This document shows positions 24,593 to 37,517 of a DNA stretch of 64,000 nt, piece after piece; position 1 is the first letter of the stretch, and every line of letters begins with the position of its first letter. Where the stretch lies: NCBI RefSeq assembly GCF_037975245.1, contig NC_092582.1:12894077-12958076 (forward strand), written 5' to 3'. The translations under genes and the position numbers were made by a program. Source of the DNA: Apostichopus japonicus. Its lineage: Eukaryota; Echinodermata; Holothuroidea; Aspidochirotida; Stichopodidae. Under the pieces are notes generated by a model. The model was not told the origin of the DNA. It searched no databases and saw only the letters and a list, made by a program, of their open reading frames with translations.

Positions 24593-25117
24593 CAAACAAA
24601 TTTGGACAAACGCATTTTCTACGTTTTCAGAAAATTACTTCTCGTGCCATCAAATGACGCCACAATTTAAACAAAAATATCGTCTGCGTGTAAACTTAAC
24701 TTACACAAGCCACTCACGAGATTTCAGCCGAATCGAATCAAAAATGACGAAACGGCAGTCAATCAAACAAGGTGGCAAAAAAAGGGACAGAATTTCAGTA
24801 GAATCGCACAATCGTTATAGCTCAGTTAAAAGCTTTCAGCTGAGCTAAAATTGAGCAGTAGGTCGTTTATCGTTGTCGTATAAGTAATATATTGAGGGGA
24901 CACGAGGTAACTAGGTAACTAGAGAGGATGCTGTTACAAATTATGTATTCAAGTATAATACCTGTGAGATCAATCTCATAGAGTCGCTTGTCATGATACA
25001 AAACGCGAGACAAACTGAAATAGGGTGATGTCACCACAGAAAGAATGGTCGTATTTATCTATATATCTATGTATATATATCTATATATCTGTATATCTAT
25101 ATATCTGTACATATATA

Positions 25118-25151
<34 letters not shown>

Positions 25152-27156
25152 TATATCTATATATATATATATATAATTATATATATATACAATATATAGA
25201 GAGGATGCTGTCTCTAGTTACAGCATTATATATATATACAATATATATATATATGTCTATATCTATATATATATATAGGAATAACGGAAAAACTGTTAAA
25301 CAACTATGCTGCATTTAGAGAAAGGCTGGATCTCGAGTGAGATACAATAATTGAATTAGGTAAGTGATTGGAAGTAAAACAGCCAATGTTTGGTTTTTGC
25401 ATTTTTATATATATATATATATATATAATTATTTGTCTCTCTATGACATAACAACAATACATTTTAAGCTATATTTGTCCTTCTATAATAAATGTACAGC
25501 TGTAACCTCATGAGAACAAACGTTACACCCTCTATATCCAATAGACCACACATGCTTGCCCCATCCACAACTTTTTACAGGCACAAGAAAACAAAATGCA
25601 AACTTGGTATAGGCTATCTTGTGGAGCATTATTCACGAAGAACCCATGATGACCTATGGGCCCTCGCATGACACTTGAGACAATAGGCCCTGGAAACTCC
25701 GGTCGCTTTTGGAACTCGCGTCATCCTCATACTACGGGTAATCCGGCACTGCCAATTAAGCATGTAATACCTTCACGGCAGTCACACGTATAGAGTAATG
25801 ACCCCGATTTAGCACAAATATTACTATAAATCTTGGCAGTCATCAGGGCTGTTGTGATCATCAATACATGATTAAGAGCGATAATCACAAACCTTTGGGA
25901 CCAAGAAACAGTCAAATTGAAATGTTATTTCTTTTATTGTACAGACTAGTAAACACAGTCTAGTAAAATATTTGCATGAATGACAAAGAAAAAGCAAATT
26001 TGATATAAGGAAAGCTACTCCAGATTTGTTCAAATTATAAATCTCAACGGTTCTCTTTTTAAACGGAAAACTAAAATAATTTGTTGTGTTCCGTGTGTAG
26101 GCTTATTCATCATTATAATTCAGTTGCAGTTTGTTGTCTGCTTCCCAAACATGACCTAGTAGCCAACAAAATGTATTCTTAAATCCTTTTCCCTGAAAGG
26201 AGAAAACAAAAAAGATATGTACGGGAATTAACATATTCTAGTTTAACCGCATCCGTAAGTTTCAATTAAACTTTTATTAAGTATTAACCGATCTCAATAG
26301 ATTTAAAGGCATTGAAGACTCGCCCCAAACCGTGTGTGGCCATCTGAAAAAGTTAACTTTCCGTTGCTTGCAAGTGACGTTTTCTTCTTGTCGCTACAAA
26401 ATGCAGACAGTAATGAAACATGATTACCTTGTTGTCTTTTATCTAGACCTGAGATGTCCACGCTGCTATGTACACTGTGTTGTGGGTATTGACCGTAGCT
26501 GCATGTATTGACTGTACACTAGTGTCTAATTACCGACGGTAGCAAGCTGTGTGTGTGTATTTTCTGGGATCGATGGTGGTGTCAAACACTTCTGTTACAC
26601 CTCATTCGAAACTAGGTCAGATTATCGGCATGAGACGTTTCTTTGTGCGTGAGTCTTCACCCCCTTTAATCAATATATTTGATTTTATCTCGATAAATTA
26701 AAAAGTGAAAATATCTCACATGAAAAATGTGTGACGTCACCATACAGGTATGTCGGTCTGACAGTCATGTCTTTCATTACTCGCCGTTTTCTGTCGTGAC
26801 GTCAGGGGCAAATCAAACTAAAGAAATTCTCTGATCAAAAGTATGTATATAAGACTAATCTATTCAAATCTGTGCAATAATTTCAGAAGATATAACTTGA
26901 TCGTTATGATTCGAGATGAATAAAGTGTGCCGGGATATTCAGAATGGTACGGACAGGAATCTTAGTTTGTTTACTGCTGATAATTAATAAGTGTAAATAC
27001 AATATCACAAATATATAACTAAATCATCTTGTTTTTTTGGTTCTCTTTTGTCCTCTTTTCTTTGGCGGCGGAACTTGGGTATTGTTCAGTCTGTTAAAAG
27101 ATGCCTTCATTCAAACTGTTGTAAAAGGCTTTTCTCTTGTTGTTTTTGTTTTTCAG
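24593..27156. other. Unassigned stretch with (TA)n microsatellites
   Basis: TA/TATC microsatellites lie at 25058-25196 and 25230-25278, separated by a segment (gagaggatgctgt) that repeats a phrase at 24921. A further (TA)n run is at 25405-25427. No gene is recognised. Confidence 0.5.
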
Positions 27157-27265
27157 TGGTCGGATTATGCGCATCAAGGCTAGATCCGGCAGGTGTTCTT
27201 GATTCAGATAATCACAATGTCTTTACCAACGTGTGTGTTCACCAGCTATTCATCAAAGTTTGCAG
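27157..27265 (+). CDS. Possible internal exon (hypothesis)
   Basis: A pyrimidine-rich tract ending in tttttcag (to 27156) precedes the segment and GTATTT follows it, so it has acceptor- and donor-like edges. One frame, offset by two bases, is open throughout and reads VGLCASRLDPAGVLDSD and then a further 19 residues with two cysteines, ending in KVCR. The base composition is less AT-rich than the flanks. No family is recognised and no neighbouring exon is convincing, so this may be chance. Confidence 0.25.
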
Positions 27266-27833
27266 GTATTTAACTGCTATATTGTTATTTAAATTAACAG
27301 CTATATTCCCATCCGGTAAAGATAAAAGACAGGTGTATCTGATCTATCGATGTACTGCATAGACCTGCACGTGCAGGCCTGTCTGTGTACACTGAATGTG
27401 GGCTTTCAGTATAAATTATAAGCAGACGATAACTTCACCACTATACCTTCAATGGGACTAGGGTTGAACGTGGAACAAGTGGTTTGTTACACAGGCTCTA
27501 TTTTGGGAGACCTTTCTTTAATAGTAACTTCATTTGCACACTTCGGAATGGATTATCTTCTCCACAGTACCAACAATATTTATGGACAAATGTTCCTTAA
27601 AAATTCGCGTTTATTCCACATGAACAAGCTGCTGGAGAATTTAGTCTGGTATAAGTCATATATACCAAATATGTTGACGACAATATATTCATAGTGAAAT
27701 TTGTCATTGTAACATAACAATTTGTCTCGAACTGAAAAACGGATCAATATATATTTTCGATACCCACATTATCTTAAGTCGGAACTAAATACAGGATTCT
27801 CTAGCGTTCTCGGAGGCTAATTCAATTCGTCAA

Positions 27834-28021
27834 GGAATTAAAAACATGATTTTCGGAACTAAAAACAAGATTTTCGGAACTAAATACAACATTTTGGAGA
27901 TAAATTCAAACTTTTCGGAACTAAATTCAGGAATTTCGGAACTAATTACAGGATTTTCGGAACCAAATTCAGGATTTTCGGAACCAAATTCAGGATTTTT
28001 GGAACTAAACACATGATTTTC
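27834..28021. repeat. 21-bp minisatellite, nine copies
   Basis: The unit ggaactaaattcaggattttc is repeated nine times; eight copies are 21 bases and one is 20. The unit is a multiple of three. On the minus strand it therefore gives an open heptapeptide repeat (E-F/N-S-E-N-P type), which is a side effect and not evidence of a gene. A related longer unit at 27781-27823 ends in the same gcg-tctcggag phrase that follows the array. Confidence 0.85.
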
Positions 28022-28283
28022 TTGCGATCTCGGAGTGATTGGATTCATAAAGGAACCTGCGTATATCAAAGAACTAAGTTATGGCAACCCTCTGCCCCGG
28101 ATAAGGAGGCTCTCTGCCCATGTGCCGTATACGGAACACAAACAATCAAATGGCGCCATTTTGAATTCCCTTGCCCTGGATACTTTCAAGGGATATCTTT
28201 ATTTCCAATCTAAGTTGTGTCGGATTCTATTTGTCAATCGTGGTGATCGACTGATCTTTTACTTCGCCGGTCCGTGGTAAGTA
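28022..28283 (+). other. Possible promoter/first-exon region
   Basis: It has a less AT-rich composition than its surroundings, a caaatggcgccattttg phrase at 28146-28162 reminiscent of YY1-type start-site motifs, and a strong donor-like GTAAGTA at 28277-28283. An 81-residue plus-strand frame (28035-28280) runs across the donor site, so it would not be translated as such if splicing occurs. No family is recognised. Confidence 0.2.
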
Positions 28284-29564
28284 TCTAGGACAGTAAGTGG
28301 ACCGAGGGGAAGGGAACAGATGAAGAAGAAAAACCGTGAGTACACTTTTACTATACTAAATGTTCCGTATCGTCTTACTAACACTGGAAGAAGTCGCACT
28401 CACACAATTTTATTGACGTACATTGAGACCCCATTTGAGACCCATTTAATATCATTTATTTAACAGGTACGAAACAAAATTTAATGCATTACAAATCTTA
28501 ACGTAATTATAAATATTTATTGTAATTCCAAACTAACTACGCATACTCAGTATAAGTCATTTATTCTATCAATAAAAAAGTGTGCTTAAAATTCGGACTT
28601 TTTTCAACAATTTTTAAGTATCTGACTACAAATGGGAACTTAAACAAATTCAATCAATACAAAACGTGCTTAACTACTTAATTTTATTGCCATTATACAA
28701 ATACACATAACTTATCTCGCGGACTAGTGGATCAACTTAAACCAGCGATTATAAGAAATCTGACATTTCATTCTCCTTTAAGAGAGAACAGTATTTAGAG
28801 CATGCCTCTACGTTCTCTCCACGTTCTTCAAATTTAAAGACCACGAAAGTATCCATTATTTCCTTAGCCTCGTAGCTCACTTGTATCTTCATCGCTGATG
28901 GCGAAAATAACAATTTGAGGATTTTTCTGTACACCACTTTTTCAATTTTGTTTTTACAACAAGCGCGCGTTTGTAAAGAATTTGTTTTGGGGGAATTTGT
29001 TATGGAGCTGAAGGTGCTACTATGACATTACACTTGTATTTTAAGTTCAGTGATTTTTTTTTTGAAATATCTAATTTATTAAAAGACCTAGTATTGAGTG
29101 AAACGATGCTTTCATGAAAGTATGTCGCTTGAGTACAAGCGTTTCACTCAATTATCCACACCGTGCCTCGCTAGGAAATATCTCAAGAAATGTTCTAGAC
29201 ATCAGCTCGTTTGGTTTCACTTTTCCAACCACATACATTACCTTGGTATTCCTACACACCTTATCTTCCCTACCCGATAAAGAGATATAACTTATGCACT
29301 TGTGCATCAAATGCAAAATAATTGCAAACGGAATACCACGAAAGGGATAACACAGCCAGTCTATTTATATGTACAAACGCACTATATCGAACGGCAGTTC
29401 CATACCTGCCGATGTCGATTCCATTCTAGAACCGGTTACACTAGCTACAACCGATTCTGAAAATAAAACTGTCAAGTTGAATTTGCTATGTTAATATACA
29501 GTAAGATATCTAATTATCACAACATTGTTTTACGCTTGTCACAAGTTGTTTATATTTATGTCAA
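28284..29564. other. Unassigned stretch before the satellites
   Basis: No gene or repeat is recognised. It leads directly into the 43-bp satellite. Confidence 0.45.
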
Positions 29565-31260
29565 AAATGTAGGCTTATTAATGCTCTATAGTTGTAGTGT
29601 GTATATTCATATAAACATCTGTTATATTAGTGTTGTAGGCCACATATATTCATAGATACAGCTGTTATCTTAGTGTTGTAGGCCAAAGATATTCATATAT
29701 ACATCTGTTATGTTAGTGTTGCAGGCCACAGATATTCATAGAAACAGCTGTTATGTTAGTGTTGTAGGCCACAGATATTCATAGATACAGCTGTTATGTT
29801 AGTGTTTTAGGCCACATATATTCATAGATACAGCTGTTATGTTAGTGTTGTAGGCCACAGATATTCATATATACATCTGTTATGTTAGTTTTGCAGGCCA
29901 CAGGAATTCATAGATACAGCTGTTATGTTAGTGTTGTAGGCCACATGCATTCATAGATACGGCTGTTATGTTAGTGTTGTAAGTCACACATATTCATAGA
30001 AACAGCTGTTGTGTTAGTGTTGTAGGCCACATATATTCATAGATACATCTATAATATATTAGAATTGTAGGCCACATATAGTCATAGATGCAGCTGTTTA
30101 TGTTAGTGTTGTAGGCCACATATATTCATATATACAGCTGTTATGTTAGTGTTGTAGGCCACAGATATTCATAGGTACACCTGTTATGTTAGTGTTGTAG
30201 TCCACAGATATTCTTATATACATCTGTTATGTTAGTTTTGCAGGCCACAGGAATTCATAGATACAGCTGTTATGTTAGTGTTGTAGGCCACATATATTCA
30301 TAGATATGGCTGTTATGTTAGTGTTGTAAGTCACACATATTCATAGATGCAGCTGTTGTGTTAGTGTTGTAGGCCACATATATTCATAGATACATCTATA
30401 ATATGTTAGAATTGTAGGCCATATATAGTCATAGATGCAGCTGTTATGTTAGTGTTGTAGGCCACATATATTCATATATACATCTGTTATGTTAGTGTTG
30501 TAGGCCACAGATATTCGTAGATACAGCTGTTATGTTAGTGTTGTAGGCCACAATTATTCATAGATACAGATGTTATGTTAGTATTGTAGGCCACATATAT
30601 TCATAGATACAGCTGTTATGTTAGTGTTGTAGGCCACATATATTCATAGATATGGCTGTTATGTTAGTGTTGTAAGTCACACATATTCATAGATACAGCT
30701 GTTGTGTTTGTGTTGTAGGCCACATATATTCATAGATACATCTATAATATGTTAGAATTGTAGGCCATATATAGTCATAGATGCAGCTGTTATGTTAGTG
30801 TTGTAGGCCACATATATTCATATATACATCTGTTATGTTAGTGTTGTAAGCCACAGATATTCGTAGATACAGCTGTTGTGTTACTGTTGTAGGCCACAAT
30901 TATTCATAGATACAGATGTTATGTTAGTATTGTAGGCCACATATATTCATAGATACAGCTGTTGTGTTAGTGTTGTAGGCCACATATATTCATAGATACA
31001 TCTATAATATGTTAGAATTGTAGGCCATATATATTCATAGATACAGCTGTTGTGTTAGTGTTGTAGGCCACATATATTCATAGATACATCTATAATATGT
31101 TAGAATTGTAGGCCATATATATTCATAGATACAGCTGTTGTGTTAGTGTTGTAGGCCACATATATTCATAGATACATCTATAATATGTTAGTATTGTAGG
31201 CCACATATATTCATAGATACAGCTGTCATGTTAGTATTTTGTAGGCCACATTCATAGATA
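29565..31260. repeat. 43-bp satellite, homogeneous part with higher-order repeats
   Basis: The monomer is about 43 bases: AGGCCACATATATTCATAG, then atacagctgttatgttagtgttgt. AGGCC recurs at 29637, 29680 and 29723. A variant monomer containing ctataatatgttagaattg marks the higher-order units. It falls at 30049, 30396 and 30742 (eight monomers, 346-347 bases), then at 31002, 31090 and 31178 (two monomers, 88 bases). No coding capacity is seen. Confidence 0.95.
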
Positions 31261-34200
31261 CAGCTATTATGTAAGTTATCAGGCCACAGATATTCAAAGA
31301 TAAAAATATTTAAGTGAAGTAAGCAATATACATTCACAAGTTAGCTAGATAATAGTTGTAAGTAACATACATTCAATAGATTAATCTGTTGTGTAAGCAA
31401 CATATATTCATAGATAAATATTATGTATTCTAAGCCAAAATAGTCAAAGATAAATCCAATGTAAGTATACTCATAGATTAATTTTTTTTACAGATATTCA
31501 TTAATGAATTTCTTATTTAGGCCATATATATTCAAAGATAATTATGATTCGTATATATTCTAAGTCATAATGTAAAGTGTTGTAAGCCACATATATTCAT
31601 AAGTACGTTGAACTATTCGTAAGTATTCTAAGCCAGATATTCATAGATTAATCTGCTTGTGTAGTCCATACATATTTATAGATAAATATTATGTATTTTA
31701 AGCCACAAATAGTCATAGATAAATCCATTATGTAAGTGATGTATGCCACAGATATTCGTAAATAAATTCATAATGTAAGTATTCTAGATCACAGATATTC
31801 ATAGCCTAATCTGCTTTTTCAGTCATACATATTCATAGATAAATATTATGTATTCTAAGCCACAAATAGTCATAGATAAATACATTAAGTGACATATGCC
31901 ACAGATATTTGTTAATAAATCCATGATGTAAGTATTCGAAGACACATATATTCATAGATATAAATCCATAATGTAAAGTGGTGTACGCCACAGATAAATA
32001 TGATTCGTACGTATTCTAAGTCACATATATTCATAGATTAATCAATAATGTAGGTTGGTGTAAGTCACAGATATTCATGAATATATTTAACTTTTCGTAA
32101 GTATTCTAAGCCAGATATTCATAGATTAATCTACTATGCATGCCATACATATTCATAGATTAATATAATGTATTCTAAGCCACAAATAGTCATAGATATA
32201 TCCATTATGTAAGTATTCTAGGCCACAGATACTCATAGATTAATTTGTTATTTCAGAAATATATATTTATAGATAAATATGATTCGTATATATTCTAAGT
32301 CACATATATTCATAGATAAATCCATAATATAAGTTGGTGTTAGCCACATATATTCATAAGTACGTTTAACTTTTTGTAAGTATTCTTAGCCAGATATTCA
32401 TAAATTAATCTGCTATGTGGGCCATACATATTCATAGATAAATATTATGTATTCTAGGCCACAAATAGTCATAGATAAATCCATTATGTAAGTATTCTAG
32501 GCCACGGATACTCATAGATTAACTTGTAAACAGATATTCATAGACTAATCTGTTATTTCAGCCATACATATTCATAGATAAATATGATTCGTATGTATTT
32601 TAAGTCACATATATTCATAGATTAATCCATAATGTAAAGTGGTGTAAGCCACAGATATTCATAAGTATGTTTAACTATTCGTAAGTATTCTAAGCCAGAT
32701 ATTCATAGATTAATATACTATGTAGGCCATACATATTCATAGATAAATATTATGTATTCTAAGCCAAAAATAGTCATAGATAAATCCATTATGTAAGTGA
32801 ACATGTATGCCACAGATATTGGTAAATAAATTCATAATGTAAGTATTCTTAAGTCACAAATATTCAAAGATAAATCCATAATGTAAAGTGGTGTATTTTC
32901 ATTAGTACGTTTAACTTTTCTTAAGTAATTTAAGCCAGATATTCATAGATTAATCTGCTATGTAGGCCATACATATTCAGAGATAAATATTTTGGATTCT
33001 AAGCCACAAATAGTCATAGATATAACCATTATGTAAGTATTCTAGGCCACAGATACTCATAGATTAATTTGTAAACAGATATTCATAGACTAATCTGTTA
33101 TTTCAGCCATACATATTCATAGATAAATATGATTCGTATGTATTCTATGTCACATAATATTCATAGATTAATCCATAATGTAAGTTGGTGTAACCCACAG
33201 ATGTTCATAAGTATCTTTAACTAGTCGTAAGTATTCTACGCCAGATATTCATAGATTAATCTGCTATGTAGGCCATACATATTCATAGATAAAAAAAATA
33301 GGCAAAAATAGTCATAGATAAATCTATTAAGTGATGTATGCCACAGATATTCGCAAATAAGTCCTTGATGTAAGTATTCTAAGACACGTATATTCACAGA
33401 TAAATCCATTATGTAAAGTGGTGTGAGCCACATATTTTCACAAGTACGTTTAACTATTAGTAAGTATTCTAAGCCAGATATTCATAGATTAATCTGCTAT
33501 GTGGGCCATACATGTTCATAGATAAATATTATGTATTCTAAGCCACAAATAGTCATAGATATAACCATTATGCATGTATTCTAGGCCACAGATACTCATA
33601 GATTAATTTGTAAACAGATATTCATAGAATAATCTGTTATTTCAGCCATACATATTCATAGATAAATATTATTTGTATGTATTCTAAGTCAAATATATTA
33701 ATAGATTAATCCATAATGTAAGTTGGTGTAAGCCACAGATGTTCATAAGTATATGTTTAACTAGACGTAAGTATTCTAAGCCAGATATTATTATATTAAT
33801 TTTCTATGTAGGTCATACATATTCATAGGTAAATATTATGTATTCTAAGCCACAAATAGTCATAGATAAATCCATTAAGTGATGTAAGCCACAGATATTC
33901 GTAAATAAATCCATAATGTAAGTATTCTAAGACACATGTATTTATAAATAAATCCATAATGTTAGGTGGTGTAAGCCACATATTTTCATAAGAACGTTTA
34001 ACTATTCGTAAGTATTCTAAGCCAGAAATTCATAGATTAATCTGCTATGTGTGCCATACATGTTCATAGATAAATATTATGTATTCTAAGCCACAAATAG
34101 TCATAGATATAACCATTATGCATGTATTCTAGGCCACAGATACTCATAGATTAATTTGTAAACAGATATTCATAGAATAATCTGTTATTTCAGCCATACA

Positions 34201-37200
34201 TATTCATAGATAAATATTATTTGTATGTATTCTAAGTCAAATATATTAATAGATTAATCCATAATGTAAGTTGGTGTAAGCCACAGATGTTCATAAGTAT
34301 ATGTTTAACTAGACGTAAGTATTCTAAGCCAGATATTATTATATTAATTTTCTATGTAGGTCATACATATTCATAGGTAAATATTATGTATTCTAAGCCA
34401 CAAATAGTCATAGATAAATCCATTAAGTGATGTAAGCCACAGATATTCGTAAATAAATCCATAATGTAAGTATTCTAAGACACATGTATTTATAAATAAA
34501 TCCATAATGTTAGGTGGTGTAAGCCACATATTTTCATAAGAACGTTTAACTATTCGAAAGTATTCTAAGCCAGAAATTCATAGATTAATCTGCTATGTGG
34601 GCCATACATATTCATAGATAAATATTATGTATTCTAAGCCACAAATAGTCATAGATAAATCCATTATGTAAGTTAACATGTATGCCACAGATATTCGTAA
34701 ATAAATCCATAATGTAAGTATTCTAAGTCACATATATTTCATAGATAAATTCTATAATGTAAAGTGGTGTAAGCCACAGATATTCATAAGTACCGTTAAC
34801 TATTCGTAAATATTCTAAGCCAGATATTCACAGATTAATCTGCTTTGTATGCAATACATATTTATAGATAAATATTAAGTATTCTAAGCCAAAAAAATCA
34901 CAGATATATCCATTATGTAAGTATTCCAGGCCATAGATACTCATTGATTAATTGGTAAACAGATATTCATAGACTAATCTGTTATTCCAGTCATACATAT
35001 TCATAGATAAATATGATTCGTATATATTCTAAGTGACATATATTCATAGATTAATCCATAATGTAAGTTGGTGGGCTAAGCCACATATATTCATAAGTAC
35101 TGTTCACTATTCGTAAGTATTCTAAGCCAGATAGTCATATATTAATCTGCTATGTGGGCCATACATATTCATAGATAAATATTATGTATTCTTAGCCAAA
35201 AATAGTCATAGATAAATCCATTATGTAAGTGATTTATGCCACAGATATTCGTAAATAAATCCATAATGTAAGTATTCTAAGTCACATATTCATAGATAAA
35301 ACCATAATGTAAAGTGGTGTAAGCCACATATATTCATAAGTACGTTTAGATTTTCGTTAGTATTCTAAGCCAGATATTCATAGATTAATCTGTTATGTAT
35401 GCCATACATATTCATAGATAAATATTATGTATTCTAAACCACAAATAGTCATAGATATATCCATTATGTAAGTATTCTAGGCCACAGATACTCATAGATT
35501 AATTTGTAAACAGATATTCATATACTAATCTGTTATTTCAGCCATACATATTCATAGATAAATATGATTCGTATGTATTCTAAGTCACATATTTCCATAG
35601 ATAAATCCATAATGTAAGTTGGTGTAAGCCACATATATATTCATGAATTATGTTAGTTTTGTAAGTCACAGTTATTCCTAGGTAAATCCATAATGCACGT
35701 GGTGTTAGCCACAGATATTCATAAATAAGTGAATTATGTTAGTTTTGTGTAAGCCACAGATATCCATAGATAAATCTGTTTCGTATGCCACGTAATTTTT
35801 GTAAACCACAGATATTCCTAGATTAGTCTGTTTCGTAGGTATTCTAAAATCGATAGATTAGTTCGCTTCATATATATTCCAAGCCACATCTATCTACTGA
35901 TTAATCCATAATGTAAAGTGGTGTTAGCCTCATTCATAAATACGTGAACTGTTAGTTTTGATAACCACAGATATTCATGTTGGTATAAGTACGCTAGTCC
36001 ACATATATTTATGTTTCGTTCGTATGTGTCATCCGTTTCGTAGATATTCCAAGCCATTGATATTCATTACTAAGTACGCTATATAATGTTGTTAGCCAAA
36101 TATACTCATAGATAAATATAAAATGTTAGTGGTGTAAGCCACATATATTCATGAATAAGTTGACTATGTTAGTATTCTAAGCCACATATATGTATAGATA
36201 AATGCATTTTGTATGTAATGTAGCCACATATATTAATAGATTAATCTATTTTGTAAGTGATGGAAGCCACATATTTTCATAGATTAATCCTATTCGTAAG
36301 TATCATAAGCCACATATATTGATAGATAACTCTGCTATGCAGGTCATACATACTCATAGATAAATTTGATTCATATTTATTCTAAGCCACATATATTATT
36401 AGATAAATACGTTATGTATGCGATGTAAGCCACAGATATACATAAGTAAATAAGCTATGGAACTCTTGTATGCCTTAATAGATTAGTCTATATCGTTTTT
36501 CTAATTCTGGATATTCATAGATAAATCCATAATGTAAGTTGTGTAAGAAATAGATTCATTGATAAATCCATTACCTTTTGATATAAGCCAAAGATATTTA
36601 TGAGTAAGTATGTTAGTTGTGTAAGCCACATATGTTCATAAAGATAAATCTGTTTCCGTGTGTATTCTTAGCCACGTATATGCATAGAGAAATACATTAT
36701 GAAAGTGATGTAATCCACATATATCCATCACTAAATTAACTATGTAAGTTTTGTAAGTCACAAATATTCACAGATTTATCACTTTCGTATGTTTTCCAAG
36801 CCACAGGTATTCATAGATAGATCCATAATGAAAAGTTGTGTAAGCCACAGATATTAATAAATAAGTTTAACTATTCGTAAGTATTCTAAGAAACAGATAT
36901 TCATAGATTAATCCTATTGGTAAGTATTCTAAGCCACATATATTCATTGATTAATCTGTTATTTAGGTCATAGATATTCATAGATAAATATGATTCGTAT
37001 GTATTCTAAGTCACAGAGATTCCTAGATAAATCCAAAATGTTAAGTGGTGTTAGCCATAGATATTTATAAATAAGTGAACTATGTTAGCTTAGTGTAAGC
37101 GACATATATCCATAGATAAATCTGTTTCATATGTCACGTAATTTGTGTAAACCACAGATATTCCTAGATTAGTTTGTTTCGTAGGTTTTCTTATCCAAAT

Positions 37201-37235
37201 ATATTCATTGACAAAATACATTATGTATGTGATGT
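31261..37235. repeat. 43-bp satellite, diverged part with ~545-bp higher unit
   Basis: The monomer is a diverged relative of the one at 29565-31260: aAGCCACATATATTCATAGAT, then aaatccataatgtaagtggtgt. The marker aatttgtaaacagatattcatag recurs at 32521, 33066, 33605, 34153, 34950 and 35501. Spacings are mostly 539-551 bases, with one of 797. Monomers become irregular towards 37.2 kb. The array ends near a 216-base open frame (37174-37389) with no recognisable content. Confidence 0.93.
33500..34595. repeat. Near-identical 548-bp duplication inside the satellite
   Basis: The segment beginning near 33500 is repeated 548 bases later (the marker catgttcatagataaatatt is at 33511 and 34059) with only scattered single changes. 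Adjacent higher-order units are clearly more diverged. This is the most recent amplification step visible in the array. Confidence 0.85.
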
Positions 37236-37517
37236 AAGCCACAAAAATCACAGGCTGCATATCATAGCCTGTACTCTAATAGCAAAATGTTTTGTTGATT
37301 TTGCAATAGGATTGGATAGGGATCCAACTTTACCTAAGGTGGTTTATTATTTCTCAATATATGGAAGGAAAGTCAAGAAAACAGATTAGTTAGGTGTGCT
37401 TATATGTATGACATCACACCTGTTTGCTTTTACTGCAAAACGTGTCAGCTTTAAATGTTATCTCGAGAAAAAACTTGTACTAATGAATTGAATGAACATT
37501 TCAATTGATAGTCCTTT
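37236..37517. other. Short unique spacer between two satellites
   Basis: This non-repetitive piece separates the 43-bp satellite from the octanucleotide satellite. An imperfect inverted pair, acaggctgcat/atagcctgt, lies at 37241-37272. No gene is recognised. Confidence 0.6.

Noticed and set aside
29565-31260. CRISPR-like regular repeats
   Set aside because: The whole 43-bp unit is conserved with no unique spacers, and the setting is animal nuclear DNA. It is a satellite.
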